Origin: Flavobacterium sp. 9AF
Lineage (GTDB): Bacteria; Bacteroidota; Bacteroidia; Flavobacteriales; Flavobacteriaceae
Direction of reading: 5' to 3'
Assembly: GCF_902506265.1 (NCBI RefSeq)
Contig: NZ_LR733556.1
Coordinates: 983,106 to 1,047,105, forward strand
DNA: 64,000 bases
The translations under genes were made by a program, and so were the position numbers. Under the pieces are notes generated by a model. The model made no database searches. It worked only from the letters and a program-made list of their open reading frames with translations, and had not been told where the DNA came from. How positions within the stretch are numbered: the first letter of the stretch is position 1; each line of letters starts with the position of its first letter. Positions 46,086-53,973 of this stretch are shown here, piece by piece.

Positions 46086-46126
46086 AATTATCTATCTGAA
46101 TTAGTACTCCCAATTCAGATAGATAA
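46086..46126. terminator. Hairpin between convergent YbaB and tcdA genes
   Basis: ATTATCTATCTGAATT (46086-46101) and AATTCAGATAGATAAT (46111-46126) are perfect 16-base complements. No long T-run follows on either strand, so termination is probable but not certain. Confidence 0.65.
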
Positions 46127-46133
46127 TAAAAAA

Positions 46134-46847
46134 TTACTTAATAAGATTTTTCACAACTGTTTCTGCAGCATGTAACCCAAACAATGCAGGCATCCAACTA
46201 TTGGTTCCATAAAAAGACTTTTTAAAATTAGTCCCATCTGTAGTTTTTATACTTGTATAATCAGGACGCTCATCTGAATATACTACTTTAACTCCTTTTG
46301 AAATACCTTCTGCCTTTAATCGTTTTCTTATATTTTTTGCTAAAGGACAGTATTCTGTTTTACTAATATCTCTTACTTTTACATTTTCAGCATTATATTT
46401 TCCTCCAGCTCCCATGTTACTAATTACTTTAACCTTCTTTCTTTTACAAGCCATAATTAGGTTTAATTTTGGAGTAACACTATCGATACAATCTAAAACA
46501 TAATCAAATTCTGGAGATACTAATTCAAAAGCTCTTTCAGGTGATAAAAACTCTTGAATACGAGTCAACTTCAATTCAGGATTTATATCTAATAATCGAT
46601 CACCAACAATTTTTACTTTGGGTTCACCCACCGTAGAATGCAATGCTGGTAACTGACGATTAATATTGGTAATATCAACCGTATCACCATCTACTATGGT
46701 CATACTTCCTACTCCAGCCCGTGCTAAAAATTCTGCTGCAAAACTACCCACTCCTCCTAAACCAACGATTAGCACATTTGCGTTGGTTAGTTTATTCATT
46801 CCTTCTTCTTTAAATAATAAAACTGCTCTTTCTTGCCACTTTGCCAT
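46134..46847 (-). CDS. tcdA: tRNA threonylcarbamoyladenosine dehydratase
   Basis: A 237-residue ThiF/E1-like enzyme that cyclises t6A37 in tRNA to ct6A using ATP. The nucleotide-binding loop is NVLIVGLGGVGSFAAEF, the acidic adenylate site is MTIVDGDTVDITNINRQL with its Asn-Arg-Gln, and the later DYVLDCIDSVTPKLNLI and CKRKKVKVISNMGAGGKY are typical of CsdL/TcdA. The catalytic Cys region of classical E1 enzymes is not needed here. It is followed upstream by a TatD-family gene, 38 bases away. Confidence 0.93.
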   Translation of the reverse strand: MAKWQERAVLLFKEEGMNKLTNANVLIVGLGGVGSFAAEFLARAGVGSMTIVDGDTVDITNINRQLPALHSTVGEPKVKIVGDRLLDINPELKLTRIQEFLSPERAFELVSPEFDYVLDCIDSVTPKLNLIMACKRKKVKVISNMGAGGKYNAENVKVRDISKTEYCPLAKNIRKRLKAEGISKGVKVVYSDERPDYTSIKTTDGTNFKKSFYGTNSWMPALFGLHAAETVVKNLIK

Positions 46848-46885
46848 TTGCTCTTTTTGTTTAAAAAGTTTAACTGTTAAATTGT

Positions 46886-47539
46886 TTAATGTTGTTTATT
46901 AAATATGATTCTAAAATTGTTGCTGACTATCTCTTTTAGTTCATGAATAGCTATATTTCTTATTTCTGAAGCTTTTTTATAAACCTGTTCAATCGATTCT
47001 TCAATAGTATCAGTTTCTAAAAAAAATCGATCTATTGGTACATTCATAAATACATTTTCTAATTCTGGATTACGCAATAAATACTTTCCAAAAGACAAAT
47101 AAAAACCATTATCTAAAAGGGATTGCGCTACCTGATCATTTTTAGAAAAACCGTGTATAATCATTGGATTTTGAATATTCATTTCCTTCTTTACTTCGAT
47201 TACTTCTTGGTAAGCAGCCACACAATGCAAAATTACAGGTTTATTCGTTTTCTGTACCAATGCCAATTGTGCTTTAAAAACCTGTAATTGAATTTCCATA
47301 GGAATTTCTATACGTTTATCTAAACCACATTCTCCTAAAGCGATGCAATTTTCTGAAGCCAATTTCTCTTCAATACAAGCTAAATCTGATGCAACTCGAT
47401 TTTCATCAATATACCAAGGATGAATGCCAATGGAATATTGAGGAATGTGTTTATTAAATTCCCAAGGATACTGATTTACAACTTCTAAAACAGATGCATC
47501 ATTCGAAAAAGAATGTGTATGTAAATTGATGAAATACAT
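46886..47539 (-). CDS. TatD-family metal-dependent hydrolase
   Basis: A 217-residue TIM-barrel metallohydrolase of the TatD family. Metal-site residues are seen in NLHTHSF, YSIGIHPWYI, ALGECGLDKR, PVILHCVAAYQE and FFLETDT. The protein is shorter than most TatD nucleases (about 260), and the second strand HTH reads LHTHSFSN. Relatives are DNases or D-amino-acid deacylases. Its start overlaps the stop of the DUF1684 gene by one base (TAATG), so the two are translationally coupled. Confidence 0.88.
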   Translation of the reverse strand: MYFINLHTHSFSNDASVLEVVNQYPWEFNKHIPQYSIGIHPWYIDENRVASDLACIEEKLASENCIALGECGLDKRIEIPMEIQLQVFKAQLALVQKTNKPVILHCVAAYQEVIEVKKEMNIQNPMIIHGFSKNDQVAQSLLDNGFYLSFGKYLLRNPELENVFMNVPIDRFFLETDTIEESIEQVYKKASEIRNIAIHELKEIVSNNFRIIFNKQH

Positions 47540-48132
47540 TAGTCATGAAATTTTTTTACACCAGCTTCAATCGCAATATCCAAATCATTTTCCAAAGGGA
47601 CAATTGGACATGAATACTTATGATTATAAGCACAATAAGGATTATAAGCTTTGTTAAAGTTAATAATTACTTTATCTGAATTTGGAATTCGCATATCTAT
47701 ATAGCGTCCGCCAATATAAGTTTCTTTACCACAAGTTATATCTGAAAAAGGCAAAAACAAATAATCTTTAAATTCTGTTTTTTTAGATAATTCTATATTT
47801 TGATACACATTTAGCCTGAAAGGCTTTCCTTCTATCTCAAAATGAAGTGTTCCAAATTTAACATACATTGGAGTTCTATCTGTAGAAGTTTTCATTTTAA
47901 AAGGCATCTCTTTTTTAGCCTTCTCAAAAATAGCCTCAATAATTAATTTCTCATTAATCGGATAAAAATCCAAACCCTTAAACTGTGCTCTATCTTCTTC
48001 CGTTAAAGGGCTCTTTTTCACGTCAGAAAATTCTTCATTCAATTCTTTTTGAAATTCATGTATTACTTCTATTTCACTCTTTTGAGCAAAACAAAACCCT
48101 ACACATAATAATAAAACCCAAATCCTTAACAT
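47539..48132 (-). CDS. Exported DUF1684 protein
   Basis: A 197-residue protein with a signal peptide (MLRIWVLLLCVGFCFAQ). The mature part matches DUF1684: a helix HEFQKELNEEFSD, then KGLDFYPINEKLIIEA, YVKFGTLHFEIEGKPFRL, LFLPFSDITCGKETYIGGR and the invariant FNKAYNPYCAYNHKYSCP with four conserved residues near the Cys pair. The function is unknown; it is periplasmic by its signal. It is divergent from the MFS transporter and first in an operon with tatD and tcdA. Confidence 0.88.
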   Translation of the reverse strand: MLRIWVLLLCVGFCFAQKSEIEVIHEFQKELNEEFSDVKKSPLTEEDRAQFKGLDFYPINEKLIIEAIFEKAKKEMPFKMKTSTDRTPMYVKFGTLHFEIEGKPFRLNVYQNIELSKKTEFKDYLFLPFSDITCGKETYIGGRYIDMRIPNSDKVIINFNKAYNPYCAYNHKYSCPIVPLENDLDIAIEAGVKKFHD

Positions 48133-48142
48133 CTTTTTTTTA

Positions 48143-48150
48143 CAAAAATA
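48143..48150 (-). promoter_or_regulatory. Putative -7 box (TATTTTTG) of the DUF1684-tatD-tcdA operon
   Basis: The minus-strand TATTTTTG lies 10 bases before the start codon at 48132, giving a very short leader. Confidence 0.45.
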
Positions 48151-48188
48151 TATATTTTGAGTTATATAATTTTAAAAAACCTATTTCG

Positions 48189-48196
48189 TACCTTTG
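48189..48196 (+). promoter_or_regulatory. Putative -7 box (TACCTTTG) of the MFS gene
   Basis: A TAnnTTTG match 16 bases before the start at 48213, divergent from the box at 48143-48150. Confidence 0.5.
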
Positions 48197-48212
48197 AAAA
48201 TCAATCAAAATC

Positions 48213-49460
48213 ATGATAAAGAAGGCATTTTTAAAATATATCGAAAACTTTAAAGGTTTCTCTAGAGAAATTTGGATTCTAACTCTTATTACTTTTATTA
48301 ATAGAGCAGGAACTATGGTACTCCCCTTCTTATCAAAATATTTAAATGAAGATTTAGGTTTTTCATTAGATAAAGTGGGTTGGATAATGGTTAGTTTTGG
48401 TTGCGGTTCCATGTTAGGCTCTTGGTTAGGAGGAAAATTAGCTGACAAAATCGGATTTTACAAAGTCATGATTTTTAGCTTATTAACCAGCGGTTTTATG
48501 TTCTTTGGTTTACAACATATTACGTCATACGAAGGATTGTTAATAGCCATTTTTTTAATTATGACCATAGCCGATATGTTTCGTCCAGCCATGTTTGTGT
48601 CATTAGGTGCCTATGCTAAACCAGAGAATAGAACACGAGCATTAACTTTAGTGCGATTAGCTGTTAATTTAGGTTTTGCAGCAGGACCTGCTTTAGGAGG
48701 ACTTATTATAATGAATATTGGCTATAAAGGATTGTTTTGGGTAGATGGAATAACTTGTATTATTGCTATTCTTATATTTTGGATAAAAGTAAAAGAAAAA
48801 GAGCACTCTCCTTATTTAGATAAAAAAAATCCAGGAGAGATTTTAACAACTTCAGTCTTTCGCGATACTACTTTTTGGACTTTTTTACTTATGTGTTTAA
48901 TTAATGGTATTATCTTTTTTCAATTATTTACTACTTTACCTATTTATCATAAAAAGCAATTTAATTTAACAGAATTTCAAACAGGCTTATTATTAGCATT
49001 TAATGGCATTCTAATATTTTTCATGGAAATGCCTTTAGTAAGCTATATAGAAAACAGAAAGATGAACAAAGCAAAAGTGGTTACTATTGGAACCTTTATA
49101 ATGGCTTTATGTATGTATTTACTTCTTTTAAAACAATGGGTATTTGTTTTATGGATTATGATGTTTTGTATGACCTTTGGAGAAATGCTTGCTTTTCCGT
49201 TTTCTAATTCCTTCGCAATGAGTCGTGCACCTAAAGGACATGAAGGAAGATATATGGCTATATTTACTATGAGTTATAGCTTAGCACATATTCTCTCTTC
49301 TAAAACAGGTTTTTTTATTATTGAAAAATATGATAGTTTTCAACGGAATTGGTTCTTTATGGGTAGTATAGGTCTATTTGGTACTTTTCTTGGGGGATTG
49401 ACTTTATATTTTCTTAAAAAAGAAAAAGAAAAAAATAAAACTAAAAAAATAGTTAAATAA
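48213..49460 (+). CDS. MFS transporter
   Basis: A 415-residue membrane transporter with 12 predicted helices. Motif A between helices 2 and 3 reads GGKLADKIGFYKV, and its echo in the second half is VSYIENRKMNKAKVVT. The loop between helices 4 and 5 (LGAYAKPENRTRALTLVRLA) contains conserved Arg residues typical of drug or metabolite efflux MFS members of the YxlH/EmrD-like groups. The substrate is unknown. The last codons overlap the first of three palindromic operator-like sites that precede the BlaI gene. Confidence 0.9.
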   Translation: MIKKAFLKYIENFKGFSREIWILTLITFINRAGTMVLPFLSKYLNEDLGFSLDKVGWIMVSFGCGSMLGSWLGGKLADKIGFYKVMIFSLLTSGFMFFGLQHITSYEGLLIAIFLIMTIADMFRPAMFVSLGAYAKPENRTRALTLVRLAVNLGFAAGPALGGLIIMNIGYKGLFWVDGITCIIAILIFWIKVKEKEHSPYLDKKNPGEILTTSVFRDTTFWTFLLMCLINGIIFFQLFTTLPIYHKKQFNLTEFQTGLLLAFNGILIFFMEMPLVSYIENRKMNKAKVVTIGTFIMALCMYLLLLKQWVFVLWIMMFCMTFGEMLAFPFSNSFAMSRAPKGHEGRYMAIFTMSYSLAHILSSKTGFFIIEKYDSFQRNWFFMGSIGLFGTFLGGLTLYFLKKEKEKNKTKKIVK

Positions 49461-49494
49461 CTATAAAAATAGTTGTAAAACTAAAAATATAGTT
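49439..49494 (+). promoter_or_regulatory. Three 16-bp palindromic operator-like sites, evenly spaced
   Basis: AACTAAAAAAATAGTT (49439-49454), AACTATAAAAATAGTT (49459-49474) and AACTAAAAATATAGTT (49479-49494) share the form AACTA-N6-TAGTT and lie exactly 20 bases apart, two helical turns. The first overlaps the end of the MFS gene, and the second overlaps the -33 TTG of the following promoter. Inference: binding sites for the BlaI-type repressor encoded directly downstream. Confidence 0.8.
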
Positions 49495-49503
49495 ATATGT
49501 TTG
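49473..49503 (+). promoter_or_regulatory. Promoter of the blaI-M56 pair (TTG-N20-TATGTTTG)
   Basis: TTG (49473-49475), a 20-base spacer and TATGTTTG (49496-49503), 17 bases before the start at 49521. It is interleaved with the operator-like palindromes. Confidence 0.7.
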
Positions 49504-49520
49504 TGTAACAAAAAAAAGTT

Positions 49521-49880
49521 ATGCAAAAATTAACCAATAAAGAAGAAGAAATCATGCAGATTTTATGGAAGCTTAAAAAAGCTTTTGTAAAAGACATCAT
49601 GGAAGAAATTACAGAAGACAAACCACATTACAACACGCTTTCTACAATAGTACGCAATTTAGAGGAAAAAGGATATGTAGGTTATACTGCTTATGGAAAA
49701 ACGCATCAATATTTCCCTCTTGTAAGTATTGAAAACTACAGAAAAAAATTCATGAACAGCGCTATTGATACTTACTTTAACAGTTCGTACAAAAATTTAG
49801 TTTCCTTTTTTGCTGAAGAAGAAAAAATTTCAGCTGACGAACTTCGAGAAATTTTAGAAATCATAGAAAAGAAAAAGTAA
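49521..49880 (+). CDS. BlaI/MecI/CopY-family repressor
   Basis: A 119-residue winged-helix repressor. The DNA-binding domain is residues 1-70 (LTNKEEEIMQILWKL, YNTLSTIVRNLEEKGYVGY with recognition helix and wing), and the C-terminal helices (SFFAEEEKISADELREIL) form the dimer interface where the family is usually cut by its partner protease. It lies directly before an M56 metallopeptidase gene with one base between, the usual BlaI-BlaR1-like pair. The three palindromes upstream suggest auto-repression. Confidence 0.95.
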   Translation: MQKLTNKEEEIMQILWKLKKAFVKDIMEEITEDKPHYNTLSTIVRNLEEKGYVGYTAYGKTHQYFPLVSIENYRKKFMNSAIDTYFNSSYKNLVSFFAEEEKISADELREILEIIEKKK

Positions 49881-49881
49881 T

Positions 49882-51756
49882 ATGGAAAACTTGATGTTAT
49901 ATATTCTTAAAGTAAATGGATTATTAGTTGTTTTCTATTTAATTTATCATTTTCAATTAAAAAAGGAAACTTTTTTTCAAATTAACCGCAGTTTTTTGCT
50001 TTTAGGTATAATAACTTCATTCGTTTTACCACTCATTTCATTTACTACTATTATTTGGAAAGATCCAGAACCACTTACATCTGGTTATGCTTATCAAACC
50101 CTACCATTAAATTCATTCGAAAATAAAGTAGAAGTAGCACCATTTAATTGGAATCTGTTATTTTTTCTCTGTTATTTTTTAGTTTCTTTTTTCTTTTTGA
50201 GCAAACTATTGATAGAGTTTATTTCTTTCTTCAGAATCATCAAAAAAGGAAATAAAAGTAAGTCAGAAAAAATTATTTTGGTTGAAACCAATGAATGTCA
50301 GAATCCTTTCTCATTTTTCAACTACCTTGTCGTGAATAAAGGACATTTTACAACTGAAGAATTAGAATTAATATTAATTCATGAAAAGATTCACATAGAA
50401 CAAAAACATTCCATTGATGTTTTAATAAGTAAACTATTGTGTTTATTATTTTGGGCCAATCCTATAGTCTGGTTTTATAGAAAAGCTATTTTAGAAAATT
50501 TAGAATTCATTGCAGATCATCAAACTTCTGCAAGATCCAATAAAACGTATGAATACCAAAAAACTTTATTAAAAGCAGTTATTTGTGCAAATCAATTATC
50601 AATTACAAATCAATTTTATCAATCATTAATCAAAAAACGAATCGTTATGTTAAACACCAATCCTTCACACAAAAAACAACTTTGGAAATACTGTTTGGTA
50701 CTTCCTTTATTAATTGGTTTTATTTTCTTTTTCCAAATTCAAACCATTGCGCAAGTGAAAGAAAACCAAAATAATAATCAACAACAACAAGAAAGAGTTG
50801 AACTTCGCATCGATAAAAATTCGACAGATGAAGAAATTAAAAAAGAAACTAAATACCTTGAAGAAAAGTATCATTTAACGGTTAAAGTTTCAAAAATCAA
50901 AAGAAATAAAGAAGAAGAAATAGTAAGTTTAAAAATGGATTACAACGATGGTAAAGGAAATTCAGGATCAACGCAAATATCTGGAGACGAACCTATAAAA
51001 CCTTATGTTTTTTTCATAAATAATAACAATGGAAAAAGAAATATGGGCTTTACTTCCCTTTCAAATGAAAATAAAAGTAATGCAACTTACACTTATGAGA
51101 GTGAAGATAATGATGAAGAAGATGCTTTAGCTTATTCATATGATGAGGGAAACATGCCTGTACCTCCAATGCCTCCTGTACCACCATCTTCTAAAATGCT
51201 AAAATCTATGCCAAGTCCTCCTAGTCCTCCAAATTTTCCACAAGCTCCAGAAGTTCCTTCCGATTTGAGTGATAAGCAGGCAATGAAAAATTTTGAAGAA
51301 AAAATGGCTGCATTCGAAATGAACATGAAAAAAATGCAACCACAAATGGAACAATTTGAAAGAGAAATGGAAAAGTATGAAATGCAAATGGAAGATTTTG
51401 AACCCGATATGAAAGACTTTGAAAAAGAAATGGAAAAATTTGAAAAAGAAATGGAAGCCTATCAAGAAAAAATGATGAAAAAACATCAATATGCTTATGA
51501 ATATAAGGTTGAGAAAATGAATAGTCGAGATGCCTTAAATGAGGAAAACAAAATCCATCAAGAAGAAATGAAGAGAGCACATAAAGAAGCAATGGAAGCG
51601 CACAAGCTGGAAATGAAGGAAAGAAAAGAAGCGTTAAAAATGCGAATGGAAGCAGAAAAAGAAAGAATGAAAATGGAAATGGCAAGAATGAAAGCAGAAA
51701 TGGAAAGAGAAAAAGCGGAACAAAAAAGAAGAAGTGAAGCTTTAAAAAAAATATAA
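49882..51756 (+). CDS. M56 metallopeptidase, BlaR1-like sensor with Met-rich coiled-coil tail
   Basis: A 624-residue membrane protease. The first ~130 residues hold three transmembrane helices; the zinc motif is HEKIH at residues 167-171 (LILIHEKIHIEQKHS), with a third acidic ligand in NLEFIADHQ; a fourth helix follows at about 273-291 (VLPLLIGFIFFFQIQ). The rest, about 330 residues, is outside the membrane: a mixed domain, a Pro-rich stretch (PVPPMPPVPPSS), then a long coiled coil with repeated FE-x-x-M phrases (MEQFEREMEKYEMQMEDFE) exceptionally rich in Met, Glu and Lys. In BlaR1 this place is taken by a beta-lactam sensor, so the signal here is something else. The partner is the BlaI-type repressor upstream. 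Confidence 0.92.
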   Translation: MENLMLYILKVNGLLVVFYLIYHFQLKKETFFQINRSFLLLGIITSFVLPLISFTTIIWKDPEPLTSGYAYQTLPLNSFENKVEVAPFNWNLLFFLCYFLVSFFFLSKLLIEFISFFRIIKKGNKSKSEKIILVETNECQNPFSFFNYLVVNKGHFTTEELELILIHEKIHIEQKHSIDVLISKLLCLLFWANPIVWFYRKAILENLEFIADHQTSARSNKTYEYQKTLLKAVICANQLSITNQFYQSLIKKRIVMLNTNPSHKKQLWKYCLVLPLLIGFIFFFQIQTIAQVKENQNNNQQQQERVELRIDKNSTDEEIKKETKYLEEKYHLTVKVSKIKRNKEEEIVSLKMDYNDGKGNSGSTQISGDEPIKPYVFFINNNNGKRNMGFTSLSNENKSNATYTYESEDNDEEDALAYSYDEGNMPVPPMPPVPPSSKMLKSMPSPPSPPNFPQAPEVPSDLSDKQAMKNFEEKMAAFEMNMKKMQPQMEQFEREMEKYEMQMEDFEPDMKDFEKEMEKFEKEMEAYQEKMMKKHQYAYEYKVEKMNSRDALNEENKIHQEEMKRAHKEAMEAHKLEMKERKEALKMRMEAEKERMKMEMARMKAEMEREKAEQKRRSEALKKI

Positions 51757-51764
51757 TTTAGATA

Positions 51765-51795
51765 AAGCATCCTTCCAAAAAAAGGATGCTTTTTT
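51765..51795 (+). terminator. Terminator after the M56 gene
   Basis: AAGCATCCTT (51765-51774) pairs with AAGGATGCTT (51782-51791), followed by a T-run. Confidence 0.85.
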
Positions 51796-51798
51796 ATG

Positions 51799-51806
51799 TA
51801 TCTTTG
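51799..51806 (+). promoter_or_regulatory. Putative -7 box (TATCTTTG) of a small gene
   Basis: A TAnnTTTG match directly after a terminator and 14 bases before the small ORF start at 51821. Confidence 0.6.
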
Positions 51807-51820
51807 TTAAAAACAAACTC

Positions 51821-51961
51821 ATGTATAAATTTTTAGCCAAATTGAATAAAATTATTCTCCCTAGTTTTACCAAACAGAAACTAGATGTTACAAAAGCAAA
51901 AAAATGGCAAAAAGCAATATTAGCCTATCGCTATTATATTACCATAAAAAGTTTAGACTAA
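51821..51961 (+). CDS. Conserved-looking 46-residue basic protein
   Basis: A 46-codon frame with its own -7 box, directly after a terminator. It begins MYKFLAKLNKIILPSFTKQ and ends KWQKAILAYRYYITIKSLD: a basic amphipathic helix, then a KAKKWQKAILAYRYY segment. This resembles a short protein found in many flavobacterial genomes and sometimes labelled SsrA-binding protein, a label I do not trust because it is far too short for SmpB; this is from memory and should be checked. It may bind membrane or RNA. It is convergent with the next gene, 8 bases away. Confidence 0.75.
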   Translation: MYKFLAKLNKIILPSFTKQKLDVTKAKKWQKAILAYRYYITIKSLD

Positions 51962-51969
51962 AATTAAAA

Positions 51970-53007
51970 CTACCTTTGAAAATCGGAGTTATAAAAAAGG
52001 GTTAAAGATTTATTTTCATTTTGATAAGTTCTTTTTAATACCTCAATTTCATAAGAAAGCATATAAAACGCTTCTCTAATTTTATTAGATTCATAAATAT
52101 TAAATTCATTTTTTTCATCTAATTTAGGGCTAAAAAAAGGATATACTTTTAGATTTCCACAATTATCTAAATGATTATAAACCGAATTATAATTTGCTAA
52201 ATCGCTAAGATAGGCAAGATCATTTGGATGCAAATTTCCCCTCTTAATTTCACGTAGAATTACATCCTTCGAAACTGATTTAAAAAAACATAAGCTAGCA
52301 TTTTTTAAGAAAAAATTTAAAAAATAATTAGAGAAATACGTTTCAGTAATTCTTTTGTAAAATTTATGCTTTGTAGGAATTTTATTTTCTCTTGAAGTAA
52401 TATCATTTTTAGGTAATTTAACTTCTCTAAAAATGGTAGAATCAGAAATTCCAAGTAACTTATCGCTAGGAAAACCTTTTGATTGAATAAGTTCAGAAAA
52501 AACAGTCACATTCGAAGCTAATTTTGAATGATAGTCTTTTAGATCTAATTCTCTGTTTTTTAAATCCTTAATAGCAAAATCATATATTCTATCTAAATAA
52601 TCGAAATCTATTCTACTCAAATATTTTTTTCTTTTTTCAATAATAATATCCTGCAATTTATCATCTTTTATAATTTTTGCTGTTGCTTCTTTTAAAACAG
52701 GAAAATTATCTAAATGATTCATTTTAAGCCCATTTTCAAAAGCTTGTAAAATATATTTTTGAGGATTTCTTTTATTTATTTTGGCTATTTGTGCTGCAAT
52801 TAGTAAATCTTTCAAAAAGATAAAATCAAATTCTTTAAAAGTTTTATCATAATAATAAAAACAACTATCTACATTCTTATCCTTATAGAGAAATATTTCG
52901 GCTTTATTAATTTGGGTATGATAATCAAAATAATCTGCGTTAAATACCTGAGCATTAGAAAATTGCACAAAAACTAATACAAGAAAGTATAAGATGACTG
53001 GCTTCAT
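51970..53007 (-). CDS. Exported protein of unknown function, 345 residues
   Basis: A 345-residue protein with a signal peptide (MKPVILYFLVLVFVQFSNAQ). The mature part is helical and charged, with TPR-like phrases early on (NKAEIFLYKDKNVDSCFYYY, LLIAAQIAKINKRNPQKYIL) and no motif I recognise. The later part (ASLCFFKSVSKDVILREIK) is also helical. It is followed upstream by a GNAT gene 7 bases away, so the two are co-transcribed. Related proteins seem to be limited to flavobacteria, which is an impression. Confidence 0.75.
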   Translation of the reverse strand: MKPVILYFLVLVFVQFSNAQVFNADYFDYHTQINKAEIFLYKDKNVDSCFYYYDKTFKEFDFIFLKDLLIAAQIAKINKRNPQKYILQAFENGLKMNHLDNFPVLKEATAKIIKDDKLQDIIIEKRKKYLSRIDFDYLDRIYDFAIKDLKNRELDLKDYHSKLASNVTVFSELIQSKGFPSDKLLGISDSTIFREVKLPKNDITSRENKIPTKHKFYKRITETYFSNYFLNFFLKNASLCFFKSVSKDVILREIKRGNLHPNDLAYLSDLANYNSVYNHLDNCGNLKVYPFFSPKLDEKNEFNIYESNKIREAFYMLSYEIEVLKRTYQNENKSLTLFYNSDFQR

Positions 53008-53014
53008 TTAAATA

Positions 53015-53509
53015 TTATAAAATTAATTCCATCACATAATCATCCATTACATAATTATTACCGATATCGATAACTTCTTCTTTTACAATTGCGAAACCTA
53101 TTTTTTCGTAGAAAAACTTAGCTTGATTGTATTTATTTACATTCAAGAAAATAGCAATTTGATTATTTTCCAAAGCTTTCTCTTTTACAAAATTTACTAG
53201 TTTCTTTCCTAAACCTGTTCCTTGCATTTCGGGCAAAAGATATATTTTATGAATTTTTGTTTTTTGAGGCAGGCAATCCAATTCGTAAGAAACAAAACCT
53301 AAAGGTTTGTTGCTTTCATTAATTACCATATAAAAAACATGCCCTTTATCTTCCAATTGGGTTTCTAAAGCTCTAACATCATAAAATTGATTTAGCATAT
53401 ATTCTAATTGCTCTTTAGAAAGAATTTCTTTGTAAGCAACGGGCCATATAGTATATGCTAACTCTTTTATGATTGCTAGCTCTGTTTTTTCTATTTTAAC
53501 GATATCCAT
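53015..53509 (-). CDS. GNAT-family N-acetyltransferase
   Basis: A 164-residue acetyltransferase. The acetyl-CoA site is visible in KIHKIYLLPEMQGTGLGKKL, where Q-G-T-G-L-G is the pyrophosphate loop, followed by AIFLNVNKYNQAKFFYEKIGF, the usual strand and helix of GNAT motif B. The substrate is unknown. It lies 7 bases upstream of the 345-residue secreted-protein gene on the same strand. Confidence 0.9.
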   Translation of the reverse strand: MDIVKIEKTELAIIKELAYTIWPVAYKEILSKEQLEYMLNQFYDVRALETQLEDKGHVFYMVINESNKPLGFVSYELDCLPQKTKIHKIYLLPEMQGTGLGKKLVNFVKEKALENNQIAIFLNVNKYNQAKFFYEKIGFAIVKEEVIDIGNNYVMDDYVMELIL

Positions 53510-53544
53510 CTGTATTAAATCAAAATTTATTGGAACTAAAATAA

Positions 53545-53580
53545 TAAAACCATTTAGTTAATAAGATCTAAATGGTTTTA
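53545..53580. terminator. Terminator after the DUF3467 gene
   Basis: TAAAACCATTTAG (53545-53557) and CTAAATGGTTTTA (53568-53580) pair over 13 bases with a 10-base loop; a T-rich run follows on both strands. Confidence 0.8.
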
Positions 53581-53586
53581 TATTTT

Positions 53587-53895
53587 TTAAGCTTGTCCAG
53601 TAGGACCAAAATTTAAAGGAATTTGAGGATGTTCTCCTTCTTCTATTTTACCATGAGCTGCTTCAAAACGTTGAATATTTTCAGCCATAGCTTTTAGTAA
53701 CCTTTTGGCATGCTGTGGTGTTAAAACAATTCGAGACTTCACTTTTGCTTTGGGAACTCCAGGCATAATTGCAATGAAATCTAATACAAATTCACTATTA
53801 GAGTGATTAATAATGGCTAAATTAGAATAAATTCCTTCTGCTGTTTTTTCATCTAACTCAATATTAATTTGACCTTGTTGGTTATTATTTTCCAT
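53587..53895 (-). CDS. DUF3467-family protein
   Basis: A 102-residue soluble protein matching DUF3467: QINIELDEKTAEGIYSNLA, NSEFVLDFIAIMPGVPKA, SRIVLTPQHAKRLLKAM, and a tail IPLNFGPTGQA. In Bacteroidota this gene regularly follows rpoC. The function is unknown. A strong hairpin lies between rpoC and this gene, so it is expressed by partial read-through or from its own promoter, which I could not find. Confidence 0.9.
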   Translation of the reverse strand: MENNNQQGQINIELDEKTAEGIYSNLAIINHSNSEFVLDFIAIMPGVPKAKVKSRIVLTPQHAKRLLKAMAENIQRFEAAHGKIEEGEHPQIPLNFGPTGQA

Positions 53896-53904
53896 AATTT
53901 CTGA

Positions 53905-53940
53905 TTTAAAAAAAACCTAACAGAATTATCTGTTAGGTTT
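53905..53940 (-). terminator. Terminator after rpoC
   Basis: AAACCTAACAGA (53913-53924) and TCTGTTAGGTTT (53929-53940) pair over 12 bases; on the minus strand the stem ends in a run of eight T. Confidence 0.92.
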
Positions 53941-53973
53941 GGTTATACTTAATTGTAACGAACTACTAATTTA

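Noticed and set aside
51132-51770. Several long antisense frames across the M56 gene's 3' half
   Set aside because: They arise from the extreme Glu/Met/Lys codon bias of the real gene (runs of GAA/AAA/ATG read as TTC/TTT/CAT) and have no start signals or plausible protein character.
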